The position numbers and the translations under genes were made by a program. Positions 1-12,500 of a stretch of 64,000 nt of DNA are shown here, one piece after another; position 1 is the stretch's first letter, and each line of letters opens with the position of its first letter. The stretch is from contig NC_080575.1 in the NCBI RefSeq assembly GCF_029962835.1, forward strand, positions 60,429,493 to 60,493,492. Reading direction: 5' to 3'. This stretch comes from Magnolia sinica (lineage: Eukaryota; Streptophyta; Magnoliopsida; Magnoliales; Magnoliaceae). Below the pieces are notes generated by a model. That model was not told the DNA's origin and did no database searches. It saw nothing but the letters and a program-made list of their open reading frames with translations.

Positions 1-419
1 TTGTAATTTGGTACATGATATATAATCTTTCATTGTTTTGGTATGTCATTGGTATGGACCATGACAGTGTCATAGGATAGGTTATTTTTGTCACGTAATT
101 GACAAAATGGGAGATTATTAGTGCACTCATTTGCACATATGTTTGTCAATCACGACTAGTTGTGTCAAGTAGTCGGATGAGTCCTTAGCAAATGAAGACC
201 GACGGCACAACTAGAGCAAAAGCCTAAGCTACAAACTCAGAATATGAATAAGCTTCTACAAACTAGATCATGCCTATAGATGATCCTAACCCAAATAGGA
301 AAACCTGCTTAGATCATCTATTCAAGTCATTCTAAGTTCATATTTTCTACCTTTCTAGATATGGCTTTAGGAAGTTCCAAGTTGTTAAATGATTTAAAAG
401 ACAAGATATTAAAACAGGA

Positions 420-700
420 AAATCTGTCCAAATTCGGCAATAGCAGGTGTCACCGAATGGCACCTTCGATAACACCGAAGATACTTTCGGTCTTACCAAA
501 AGTGCCTAAAACAGTCCAGCAGCTTTCAAAGATAAATTCGGTAGCACCGACTAGAATTTCGGTACCACCGACTCTTACCAAAGAACAACTTTCAATACTA
601 CTGAAAGTGTCAAAAATAATCCAGCAACTTCAGGATCTAATTCGGTACCACCGAATGATATTTCAGTACTACTGAAGGTTCACTCGGTAGCACCAATAAC
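420..700 (+). repeat. Palindromic motif array (TTCGGT..ACCGAA)
   Basis: Degenerate repeats of an inverted motif close to ttcggtaccaccgaa are spaced irregularly just upstream of the TATA-like box. The 104-codon open frame at 361-675 comes from this low-complexity array and is not credited as a gene. The other family A copies carry a different palindrome in the same place. Confidence 0.6.
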
Positions 701-732
701 TAGTCATTATATATCCATTAGGCCCTTTTCTC

Positions 733-740
733 TATAAATA
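733..740 (+). promoter_or_regulatory. TATA-like box in family A repeat
   Basis: The sequence tataaata in the context tctataaatatagg lies directly after the palindromic array, as expected for an LTR core promoter. Copy 4 has tatatata at the equivalent place near 61742. Function is inferred from position only. Confidence 0.35.
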
Positions 741-1303
741 TAGGACCCAGCACTTTGTGGAAAGTGTAGATTTAGGCATTTCAGAGTCCCTATGTTTTCC
801 CAAGCTCTATTCACTCATCCTAGACTCTATCCACATGAGATTCATGTTCTTTTCATTATGATTCATCATCTCAATGAGCATTCAAAGCTCACTTTAATGA
901 AGAACATGATCTCAAGCCTTCATTAAAGTATTGAGACTAAACCTATAGGTATATCCTTAATCTCAACCATACTCTAGTGCATTCATCAGTTGAATTTCTT
1001 AGGAAATCCATTCATAACCTTTGTTAGATATTCAACCAACTCTCATTACCTTGGTTACCTTAATAGGAACATCATATACAAGATTCTTGATCATGAAGCT
1101 AAAACAACAAGTAAACTACAGCATAGCGATCGAGGGAGCATCGGGGAGCTGATTCAAGCACAGTAGAGTGAAGATCAAGCAACCCAAGACAAGCTACAAA
1201 AGATAACTCATTCCGACAAGTAAATGTTATTACTAAGAGTCCAAAGTTTAGTCTTTATCCTCGTGTAGGATTTAGGCTAAAAGTTTGCTATCAATAAACT
1301 CGT

Positions 1304-1480
1304 GTAGGTGCCTTGTGTGGGACCTTGGCTGGTGAGCCTAAACGTAGGTGCCTTGTGTGAGACCTTAGCCAGTGGGCCTAAACGTAGGTGCCTTGTGTGG
1401 AACCTTAGCCGGTTGGCCTAAACGTAGGTGCCTAGTGTGGGACCTTGGCCATGGGGCCTCAATGTAGGTTCTTAGTGTAA
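1304..1480 (+). repeat. 40-bp tandem repeat, about 4.5 units
   Basis: The heptamer gtaggtg or gtaggtt recurs at 1304, 1344, 1384, 1424 and 1464, an exact 40-bp period. The units carry 'ccttgtgtgggaccttggcc'. Family A copy 3 has its own 40-bp period at 53221, 53261 and 53301. Confidence 0.85.
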
Positions 1481-1892
1481 GACATTTGCACGTGTGAAGA
1501 GCATAAATTACTGAGTCATTTGTGTAGGGTTGTAAAGGTTAATGGTGAACCTGATTTAAAACCATTCATAATTAAATCCGACACACTTTAAGAGAGAGTG
1601 TGGTTGTCAAGAGTAGAGTAGACAAATAGCTAAATTATTATACATGCCTGTGTTTGGAATTAATATTTGCGCATCTATTTTATTATGCTTATGTGTTTGA
1701 ATGCTTAAGTATATGGCATGATTAGATGAATGCCAAGGATTGATAGATACGATAATTCATACACACATGTTCACTATGCTACAGGCTAGTCACTTAATTT
1801 GTTTATCTTGAATAGCCTATGTAATTAGATCCTCTATTGGCTTAGAAGCCTTTAGAGTTAAGTTGTCTTACTTAGTTTTAAAGTACTAAGTA

Positions 1893-2098
1893 GTTTTTAT
1901 AAGGCAATTAGAAATTTTAAATAGGCAAAATATTTGAAAAGTCCTATTCACCTCCCTCTAGGACTCTTGGAGTATTCCATACTTCTACTACAGCAGTTTT
2001 TTATAAGGCAATTTGAATTTTTAAATAGGCAAAATATTTGAAAAGTCCTATTCACCTCCGTCTGGAACTCTTGGAGTATTCCATACTTCTACTACAGC
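1893..2098 (+). repeat. Direct duplication, about 103 bp x2
   Basis: The block from 'gtttttataaggcaatt' to 'ttctactacagc' occurs twice in succession (1893-1995 and 1996-2098) with a few substitutions. It duplicates the 3' end of the family A repeat. Confidence 0.85.
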
Positions 2099-2281
2099 GG
2101 TCTAAACTGCAATTTCAAACTCTAATTTGTTGTGACAATAAAAATGCAATTAAAATTACATTAGTAAAGTGACGTGTTTCAAGAATAGAATAAGCACTCT
2201 CTAATCATCAAGAAGTCTCACGCATCCCTTGATTTCAATTATCTTTTAAACGTTATAGTTCTTTTGTCAAACATCTTTGGG

Positions 2282-2373
2282 AGGTGGAAGAATAACATCA
2301 GAAGGGACACCCCCTCTCCTCTGCTATAGGTGGAAGAATAACATCAGAAGGGGTACCCCTCTCCTCTGCTTAG
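2282..2373 (+). repeat. 46-bp tandem duplication
   Basis: 'aggtggaagaataacatcag' begins at 2282 and again at 2328, followed in both by 'aagg..acccc..ctctcctctgct'. The short open frame across it is a by-product. Nothing else was recognised between 2100 and 2550. Confidence 0.75.
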
Positions 2374-2549
2374 GAAAGCAACGCATCCATTTGCGTCAAG
2401 GGTCCTGGATACCTAACTGCTCAAGATATCATCCCAACACCTTCTGCCGAAATAGTTGTGTTTGTTAGAAATGCGGACTTCGATGTGTTAATATGATATA
2501 TAACATCAAACACCTGCACGGCACTAGAAGATCGAAAGGAGAAGCATAT

Positions 2550-2705
2550 GCACACCGTAAGGGCAAGTTTGGACGCTCCCTCAGAAGGGACATTTGCAGC
2601 CTAAACAATGTTTTTAACCCCACGGAAAATATAAAATAAAAATAGTGGTGTTTTGATGCACTCGCAAACCCTAATCTCCCACTCAAGAAATTTGGTCCTA
2701 AAATG
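2550..2705. mobile_element. MITE fragment related to 21530-21767
   Basis: 'gtttggacgctccctcagaagggacatt', then 'cgcaaaccctaatctccca' and 'ggtcctaaaatggc', parallel the Harbinger-type MITE in intron 3 (for example 'atttggacacaccctccaaa' and 'gcaaaccctgattcagcatc'). Ends and target duplication are not resolved. The remainder to 3395 is AT-rich with a poly-T tract near 3047 and probably includes the 3' untranslated region of the AIM24 gene. Confidence 0.4.
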
Positions 2706-3395
2706 GCTGACTCAACGATAACAAATGACCAAATGGAAACAACCCCTTTTGAAGAAGTGCATCCTAATAGACTGTGACAGCATTTTACTTTTTCCTTTTC
2801 TTTTTCTTTTATTTCTTTTATCTCTTCTTCTTCTTCTTTGGAGTTTAGGCTCGTTTATAATTTTTTGTAAATCTTGATTATCCAGTGTGTTTTCGCTGTA
2901 CACATGGAATATACCTCAATTGAAACACTGACATAGTGCAACACACTGAATGGATTATAACCCCACAAGTTACCCACCCAGTCAAACTGGTTGACATCTG
3001 ATGGATTGTAAAGCGAAAATCAGTCAATGGTCCACATTTCAGGTTTTTTTTTTTTTTTTTTTTTTAAATAATAAAAAAAAAATAAAAAAATAAATCCATG
3101 AGTAAAGGATTACTAATCATTCTTTTCTCATATCAACTAGAGAGATAGCAGTGAAATATCATATAGTCAGAGCAAATGTCACATGTCATGTTCACATTTT
3201 AGATAACAAAATCACCAACTTCCCTGAATAGAAAATTTTGCGGCATTTCTCCTCTGCTACTTCAAAACTTAAACCAAATATGAGACCTCTTTCTAACTAA
3301 CTGCGTAAAGGAAATCAGATTTGCAACTAATGGAAGGCAAAAGAATGGAAATTGGGTTTGAAAAGTGCAGGAAAAGGAACTGAAAGTCATGAAAT

Positions 3396-3510
3396 TCAAA
3401 CATCAGTTAAGATCAATGATGATACAATCATAACATAAGCAAGAAAAAAGAATATCACAATCTGAATGAAGAATTTTGGATTTTCCCTCATGCTTGGCGA
3501 TGTGACAGCT
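3396..3510 (-). CDS. AIM24: AIM24 exon 10 (stop codon)
   Basis: One base plus 38 codons including TGA. Encodes AVTSPSMRENPKFF, then the hydrophobic membrane segment and the end LILTDV. The acceptor is TTTGCAG at 3511-3512. Confidence 0.92.
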
Positions 3511-6500
3511 CTGCAAATAAGAAAAATCCATGTCGTCAGTAGGAAATGGAGCCCCTCAGGTATTGTGCACTCTGGTCAAATATACATATCTACATGGAAT
3601 TATACAATGCTTCGCTCTACAGTGAACTCTGGTTTTCAGTTCATGACTGCAAGCGTTTATATGATGAGACCTGCAGCTGATAGCACCCATGGTGAGATCT
3701 CATCCCTCCAATTAGTCAACAGCAAACAGATGGTTATTAATGAAAATGCAGCAATGGTGCACATCCCAACAAGCTAAATACTCATCCGCTACAATCTTCA
3801 AATCTGGGAAATTTTTTGTTACCAGGGCCATGCTCAGTGAGGACCATCATTAGCGGCTTGAGTCACAGAAGGCCCACTTGAATAAACTGAAAATCCGAGG
3901 GTACCATCTACTTTCTTGGGTTAAGCATTGCATTGTATGATAGTCTCGACACCTCATAAATAGAACAGAATAAAATTAAAAAATAAAAACCTGCCTTGCA
4001 ACTCGCTGAGAAAATCGATGGAAGGGTAAGCTCTGAACGAAGACAATGCCAGGTCCCGTTAGAACAGCCGTCAAAAGATTGTCACCCTGAAGGATTAAGC
4101 TGAAGAATTGAGCATATGGAATCGACTCCCAGAGAGACTCAAGATATTATAATATGGTCAGCCTTACGGCACAGGCCCTGTGAGCAGTGCTAAGCACACT
4201 ATGCTCACTTGATATGACAAGGGCATTTGTGGAACACATACCAATATAGCATACTTGTACGAGACTCGAGCCACACACCAGGTGGGGTGTGCTTTGAGCC
4301 TGCCCCATCTATTTTCTCATACAAGTTAGGCCCACCTGATTTGTGCACCAGTCTGATTTCTTGGCCAGGGCATGATCAGTGCAACCAAACTGATGAACAT
4401 TCCAGATCTCTTACAGGTGTGCCATGTTGGATTCTGTGCAGGGAAGCCATCCATCCATGTTAATGCAAACTGTTCATTGACACACAAATACGATTCATGC
4501 ATTGACTGGCAGCTAATATGCTTTAACAGAATTACATAGTTATAGGAGTCAGGTACTATAATTTATGTGGGTTACCTAGCCACACACTACACAAACCAAC
4601 CTGGAATGCGTGTGGAATAGCTGGGCCATTAATAAGGCAGGTCAAACCATGAAGATAGGCTACACGTGTCCAAAATAAGTGGACAGCTATAAAGAACTTG
4701 CCAGCCATTGCACATTCAAAATACACAAGGTACCCGCAGATATGTGCATTGGCCTGATTTTTGTGCTAGATCTGGATGATGACACCCACCTTATTCATGT
4801 CTCAGATATCCATACAAACCCAATTGGCATGTGTGCCGCCTGCAAAAGCAGGTGTGGCATCCGGGGCTGGCTAACCTCATATCATATGTTAGTTTTAAGC
4901 CGGCACTAATGAAAAACTGAAAAACTGGTCCAGAAACTGAAATTCAAGGTACTGCATGACAAACCAGAATATTTATGAACTTGTGAACATCTAATTTCAG
5001 CAATTCTTCACGTAATAGAAGTTCTCCAAAGAAAAAAAAAATGTGAAATATGCAATTATGCATATATCTTCACCAACCACAAAAAAGGAAATAAATAAAT
5101 TTATGCTCCATCAATTCCATAAAAAAGACAGGCAGCTATATCCCTATTATTTCAAAGTAACAAGGCACCTGAAACCAATTTTCAGCGACTTCAGGGAACA
5201 TGTTTATCACTTCTGAAATGAAGGGTAAAACTTATACTGGGTCAGAGGCTAGCGAAGCATCAAAAGTGGTTTAGCAACACAAGATTCTGGCCATCTCAGC
5301 AACTTCAGAACACATGCATCACTTGCGAAACAAAAGGGTATGACTGATATTCTAGCTTGGGCAATAAAAGCAACAAAACCAGGCCTCAAAATTCTGGCCA
5401 TGTCAATCAGTTGGAAAAGGAAAGATCATGAAATCGACAATTTAGTTGCTGCACGAAAGGATTATGAAGCTCATAAAACTTCAAAAATTATGCCGCTTGG
5501 ATTGTTGGGTCCCAAAATGCAACAGAAGCTAAATGACTGGTCAGTTTCCAACATAACAGCATAGCCAAGAAAATTTTCTCATGGACTTCAGTCTACACAA
5601 AAGCCTTAAGAAGTGAAATTTCAAGAATAATAAGCAGGAAAAAAAAAAATTAAGGGGAGGAAGGGAAACACACAACTCACCCCAAAGACAACCCGTCTCA
5701 TGGGACCAGAGTATTTGACTTGGAAATCAACTGTACCCGTCATTGCAACAATGCAGGATGCATCGACAACCAGCACTTCTCCCACGTCAAGATTCTTTTG
5801 CACAACTAGCACAGATGAAACACAAATGAGCTCCCTAAGTGAGCTTAGAAATGCATCGACTGAAAATAAATGTGAGTAGCTACATTACAAGAATCTATCA
5901 TATTTGCAACCACTTGCACTAGTTTAACATCAACCACATGGAAGCAACAATTAAAAATCCTCATCCTGCCATCTAGCAACACTAGGCAGGAAGAGAACAT
6001 ATGCTAAATTAAAGCATAGGTTCATGATATGAATCATACTATTCAAATCATATCCGAATAGGCAATCAGGATTGAATAAAAAATAGGCTCAATATCATCT
6101 CGAGCAGTGTTATAAAAATTGTATAGTTCACAATACTGATCATACAATTCAAATCATATCACATGGGTGTATGATTTAGATCATACATGCAAATCAGATT
6201 TGAGACTAATCGTATGATTCGTATCTGAATCCTATCCAAATTGTCGATTATACGATTTAGTTGAATCGTATGATTCAATGGGATGCCTAATTCACTGAAT
6301 AATCGGTGAAAAGTACAATTTTGATTTTTAACTTCTGGATTATTATTTTTACCCTTCTGCTTCTAAAAGACATGTATGGCCCACCCCTATTCGATTAAGC
6401 CCTCTCTTGTATGTAAGTGCGTGCGATTAGAAGTTTTTGAGCTTAAAAGCCTAGAAGAAATAATTCAAGATATCATTTTCGTTAATCAAATGCTGCTTTC

Positions 6501-9500
6501 TCCATTGAAATTTTATATTCAAATAGCTAAAAGAACACATAACTTAGTTATAGATTCGTTACTATTTCCCGTGTTATCCTTTTAGGGCAAATCAGTGTTT
6601 TAAATAGCTGTGCTTAGCATACCTTAGTCTTAAGGCTACATAGCTCATGAAAATAGCTTAAGTCACATGTAATCTACGCTACATGATCATTTGCATACAC
6701 TACACGCTACGTAGCTCACATAACAAGTTTTTTTTCACTACAACATTAAAATCAATTAATGTTTTCACTGATTTGTTACATTTTTCTATTTTCAATAAAA
6801 ACTAGCTACACTTTCTAATTTTTTTTGGTAAATAATATAAGTAACAGTATTAAATCAATTTCGTTGCTCTTTCTTTACCTTTATACGTAATCATTGCCCT
6901 TTCCTATTACTTCAGGTTGTGTATGGTTGCACCAAATATCATGAAATTTTGTTAAATGTTAATCAGTCTAATTTGGAGCAGAAACAATGAAATTGATGTA
7001 ACCAAGTGCAACCTTGATTAAAAATATAGAAATAGCGTGTTGCTTACACTGCACACTATGTAGCTTACATTTCACACTTCAAAAGAGTGAACGCTACACT
7101 ACATGCTATTTTCTATTTAAAACATTGGTAAATATGTTGAAAAAAGTTAGCCTTTTTCTTTCTTCTTTTTTTATTTTCCCTCTTCACCTGAAGATTCTTT
7201 TGAATCTTAAAGATTCCTAGGCTTATTTTTAGGGTAAATAATTGTCTTTATCCTAAGATTTGTCTTTTTGATCTATTTTTGTCTTCACCTTAAGATTGTC
7301 TTGATTGTTCAAGACTGTGAAGAAAGATAAAAATCCTACATGGGATCAGTGTTTGAAATATCGGTATCGTGTTACGTATCGCATCCTTGGGATACATATA
7401 CGTATTAGTTATCGCACGGGATATATCGTTTGTATCAGCTGATTTATCGCACTTTTTGGGAAACATTGGGAACATGGTTGAATTTTTCAATGGAACTTCG
7501 GGGATTGTTTTTTAAAAAAAAATTAAAAATTTAAATTTTAAAAATTTTAAAAATTTAAAAATTAAAAATTAAACAAAGATCTTAACACACCTTTAAATCA
7601 AAACATCTCAAAAAAGAAGTGCAAATAATAGGTTTCCTTTAATTAGGATCCCAAGCTATGCACTGTCTGACTAAACTAATGCAACCATATTCAAATTGAA
7701 TGCATAACATTGAGAGTGTATGTGATGATCATTTCATCAAACACTCCTAAATACTTCAAAATTAATCTCAATTGACAGCTTGTTGAAGGGAAATTTCAAA
7801 AAAAAAAAACATGGAGAATGTGAAAAACCAATGGATATCGAAATCAAGGCTTCAACTCCATGATTTTTCATGCAAAACATGAAGAACCAATGGATTTGTA
7901 CCATTTGACACTGATTTAACATAATTTCAACAAAAAAAAAAAAAAAAAAGAGATTGGAAATTAAATATGCTCACTGGATCGAACATGTGGCATATATCGG
8001 CACTACCCGTGTGTTTCGTATCAAACAGGTGGGATACAAGATATGTATAATGGGATATATCGGCTGATATCGTCGATATTTAAAACATTGCATGGGATTA
8101 TTACTTCAAAGTAGATGAATACACTAACATTCACCTCAAATGCAACTTATGTGGTAAGAGCCATTGTATTTTGAATGAAAGATCCTCGCCCAAACAAAGA
8201 AGAATGTAGCATCATCTTCACAAGTCAGTGATGACATAGTGGAGAAGTTTAAGAAATTGTTAGACACAAATTCTAATTACAAGAAACAACAAGAAGAGGC
8301 CATGTATAATGTTGAAAGAGTTTCAATCATACATGATGTAGAAGAATAAGGTGACAAAGGAAAATACTAAGGGCGTGTTTGGATTAGTGATTCCGACAGT
8401 AATGTGTTGTAATTTGTGGTAAAAAAAAAAAAAAAAAGTAATGATTATCATTACTACCGTAGTAGAAAGGAAAAAAGTAGTGACGGAATGCAATATTGGT
8501 CTTGCATCTCCACTTTCCACATGTAAAGTAATTTCCCTAGCTAGATACACATGGATGTGATTCCATCAATATGTGTTATATCCACACCATCCAACCATTG
8601 TGCAAAATCGTTTTAGGGTGTGTCCCCAAAAATGAGCTTGATCCAACACCTCTATGACCCCAAGAAGCTTTCAATGGTAGGCGTTCAATCCCCATGCTAG
8701 CTATGGTGTGGTCCATGCCTTCTTTGGACCTGACTCATTTTTTGTCCAATTTCATTAAATGAGCATGCAAGAAGGATGGACAGTGTGGATATAGCACATA
8801 CATTATGATGGGGCCCACGAAAGTATGCCACGTTAACACACTCCCATCAATCGGTATCATGCGGTGATTCCAAAGGATTACCATGATTTGACAGCAAGCA
8901 ATATCAAATCAAAGGTAAAGAGTAATGATGTGAGTTTTACACTACATTACTCCGGTAATCCATCATCCAAACAGGACCTAAAATAGAAGGGAAAAACAAA
9001 AGTGGGATAAGAAGAATTTTTTTCGATATCAAATTCTAAAGAAGATAATGCCAACATTACTATTAATATTAGTGATGACAAAAATGATGACACTGCCACA
9101 ACTAGCCAGAGCTTGGGCCATGATGATAATTTATAGATGTTTGAGGGTTGAGCCGGACTTTTTCTAAACATTTTATTTTCTTTTTAATTATAGAAATGGA
9201 TGCATGTAAATGCGCAAAGGGTTTTCATTTTGAATTGTACAAATGAATACATGTATTCATGCAAACGGTTGATGTTGAGAACTTGATTATGACACAATGA
9301 CGCATGTTGTACAGTTACAGATGCATTGTACAGTTGATCACATGACAATATCATTTTTTTTTTGTGCATATTCATGCAAAAATGGATTATTGATGGATTA
9401 AGATTTTATTTTTTTCTGATGAATATTTACAAAAGAATATTACTAATCATATAATACAATTCGTCCTAGATTATAATTCACAATATGATAACAATTATGA

Positions 9501-12500
9501 TAACATTGGAGGGGAGAAGGGATATTATAGCTCATTCACTTGCAAAGGATAGGGCCTAAAGATTAAGAGTGGCAATGGACCGGGCAACCCCACCCAACCT
9601 TTGCTTTGGGCCGGGTTTGGACCTACTAACTTGAACTGTGGACCGAGCATGAGCCTCATGTGCATGGCTCGATAAATTTTCAGGTCGGGCCTGGGCTCAA
9701 GTCATCTAGCCCAAACTGGCATGGTCCGACTTCACTTCAAATGTACGTGTTGTATCCTACAAATATGCCATTCTAATCTTTAGGACAACATTGGGGGTGA
9801 GAATAGATATTATAGCTCATTCACTTGCAAAGGATAGGGCCTTAGGATTAAGAGTGGCAATGGGTGGGGCAACCCCACCCAACCTGCTTCGGGCCGGGTT
9901 TGGACCTACTAACTTGACCTATGGACCGAGCATGAGCCTCGTGTGCATGGCTCGATCAATTTTCAGGTCGGGCCTGGGCTCAAGTCATCTAGCCCAAACT
10001 GGCCTGGTCCGACTTCACTTCAAATGTACGTGTTGTATCCTACAAATATGCCATTCTCATCCTTAGGACAACATTGGGGGTGAGAAGAGATATTATAGCT
10101 CATTCACTTGCAAAGGATAGGGCCTTAGGATTAAGAGTGGCAATGGGCTGGGCAACCCCACCCAACCTTGCTTTGGGCTGGGTTTGGACCTACTAGCTTG
10201 GCCAGTGGACCGAGCTTGAGCCTTGCATGCATGACTCGATCAATTTTCAGGTCAGGCCTGGGGTCAAGTCATCTAGCCCAAACTGGCCCGGTCCGACTTC
10301 ACTTTAAATGTACGTGTTGTATCCTACAAATATGCCATTCTAATCCTTGGTTAGGCAACCCATATATCTTGAATATAGACTGTTGGTTTCATTCCTCTGA
10401 AATGTCCATTTCTTTGTGCATGTGTGGCCTACTTGTTAATTGATTAGAGTAGGAATATTCAAGTGGTAGGTAGAGATTTTGTCAGTTTTCAAGTTGGGCA
10501 AGTCCAGTCAGATCAAACCAAGGCCCAAACAATTTTCTCAGGCTAGGGCTTCGTCCCACTACTCTAGGCTCATGCTAGGATCAGAACTTGCGTATTAAGC
10601 AAGGTATTTGATAATGGTGACAACTGGCCATGAAATTTTTACGTTACAGCCTTGTAATGGTCCAAAAAAATTTAAGAAAAAAAAAATAGAAGATTCCAAA
10701 TATGTATTCCTTCCTAGTTTTGAACATGTTTATGACGGTGTAATGAGGTACCTAACGATTTTATTGACCTAAGAGGCTTAGACTGACTTCAGAATTCCAA
10801 TATTTAATTTTTAAATATCTAATATCCATCATTCAATATAAATAAGATTATATGAGCATCAACCCAATGATGAAACAATTATATGTTTACATTTATATAA
10901 CCATTTTACCACAGACAACCATAATACAACTGTATCAGTACACTCGAATGCCCCCAAAATGGCCCAAAATTCATGTAATCTATGAAACCCATCCCACTAA
11001 TGCATATCCCTATCCATTTGACACCATTTCCCTCTTAAAATTAGAGGAAAAAATTAAAAATTAAATTCTGATGAGCGGTGTCGAATCGATTTAGGACCAC
11101 TCAAATGCCCCCAAAACAACTCAAAATTCATGCAATCTATGAAACTCATCCCACTAATCATATATCCCTAATCATTTGACACTATTTTCCTTAGAAAATT
11201 GATATAAAAAATAAAAAATTAAATTCGAATTAATAGCGTCGAGCCAATTTAGGACCACTAGAATGCCCCAAAATGGCCTGAAATTCGTGCAACCAAACTC
11301 ATCCCATAAATGCATATCTGTAACCATTTACACTATTTACCTCTAGAAAAAAAAAAAAACCCATTAAAAATTAAAATTCGGATGAATTGGTAGGGCTGAT
11401 TTAGGACCACTCGCATGCCCCGAATAGGCCTGAAATTCATGTAATTTATGGAAACTCATCCTACTAGTACATATCCCTAATCATTTGACACCATTTTCCT
11501 CAAAAAACTTGAGGGAAAAAAATTTAAAAAAAAAATTTAATTTGGATGAATAGCATCGGCCAAATTTGAGACCACTCGAATGCCCCAAAATGGGACAAAA
11601 TTCATGCAATCCGTGGATTCATCCCACTAATGCATCCCTAAGCTTTTGACATCATTCCCCCTAAGAAATTTGAGGAAAAAACTTTTCCAAAAAAATCTGG
11701 CACTATTCATTCCCAAAATGGCCCAAAAATATTTTTTTAAAGGATGAAAAAAAAAATCTACGTTTCAAAATATTTTTCAAGTTTACACATGTACACACTG
11801 ACTTAGTGCATACATGTGTAAATCTAAACTCTATACACATATTTGAACAATCTACATTTCAAATATTTTTCAAAAGAAAATAATAATATTGTTGAAATTT
11901 ATATTAAAAACAACAACAACAACAACAACAAAATAAAAATAAAAATAAAAAAAATAAAAATCATACAAAATGGCCAAATCAAACACAAATCTAGCAAGAT
12001 TTAGAAGTTTGGTAATATAATGTCAAATGAATACATTTGCAACAAGAAAAAAGAAGAATAAGAAGAAACTTTACCTATTTTCATTTTTTCCTAAAATCAG
12101 CCCCAAATCTTCAATTCTTTGAAAAGGCAAAAACGGCTTAACCTTGTATTTTAATCTTCAAATATTATACAAATCTAGTTGAAAATGAGTTGCAAATGCT
12201 CCCAAGCAATGTTCGAAATATCGGTATCGCGTTACATATCACATCCTTGGGATACAGATACGTATCAGTTATCGCATGGAATATATCATTTGTATCGGGT
12301 AATTCATCACACTTTTTGGAAAACATGGGGAAACATTGGGAAAACAGTTGACTATTTCAATGAAATTTCAGGGATTGTTAAAAAAGACCTTAATACACAC
12401 TGTTAAATCATAACATCTCAAAAAATAAGTGCACATAATATGTTTCCTTTGTATAGGGTCCTGAGCTATGCGTTGTCTGACTGAACTAATGCAACTATAT

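Larger units (their letters stand above)
116..2096 (+). repeat. LTR-like repeat, family A copy 1
   Basis: The first 115 bases hold nothing I recognise. From about 116 the sequence matches, in order, the copies near 51.95-53.74 kb and 61.16-62.66 kb. It starts near 'tattagtgcac', then has 'gtttgtcaatcacg', a block of palindromic motifs, a TATA-like box, 40-bp tandem repeats, a 'gttgtaaaggtt..gtgaacctgattt' block and 'cctctattggcttagaagcc'. It ends near 'ttctactaca'. This layout (promoter-like box inside, CA end, short conserved 3' block 'cctattcacctccctct') suggests an LTR of a long-LTR copia such as the SIRE/Maximus type. That assignment is inference; no coding region or target duplication was found. 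Confidence 0.55.
7316..9160 (+). pseudogene. BED-finger-like coding relic, hAT type
   Basis: If the hAT MITE at 7347-8090 and one target copy are ignored, an open frame runs KNPTWDYYFKVDEY..HLKCNLCGKSHCI. This resembles the W..CxxC part of a BED zinc finger as found in hAT transposases. Further on, 'DIVEKFKKLLDTNSNYKKQQEEA' precedes a stop near 8349. After the Harbinger MITE, a stretch reads NISDDKNDDTATTSQSLG. The ordered frame and residues support a broken transposase-like gene, but the histidine part of the finger is not clear. Confidence 0.35.

Noticed and set aside
361..675. 104-codon open frame as a host gene
   Set aside because: It lies in the palindromic motif array of a repeat that recurs elsewhere with a different motif, and has no recognisable domain.
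1304..1480. CRISPR-like array
   Set aside because: The 40-bp units are directly adjacent with no spacers, and the window is plant nuclear DNA.
3990..3991. GT donor for AIM24 intron 9
   Set aside because: It would put exon 10 out of frame and lose the conserved C-terminus, while the GC donor four bases upstream keeps frame and consensus.
9791..10443. Two related 91-codon proteins
   Set aside because: They are translations of the 285-bp tandem unit and share its DNA period.
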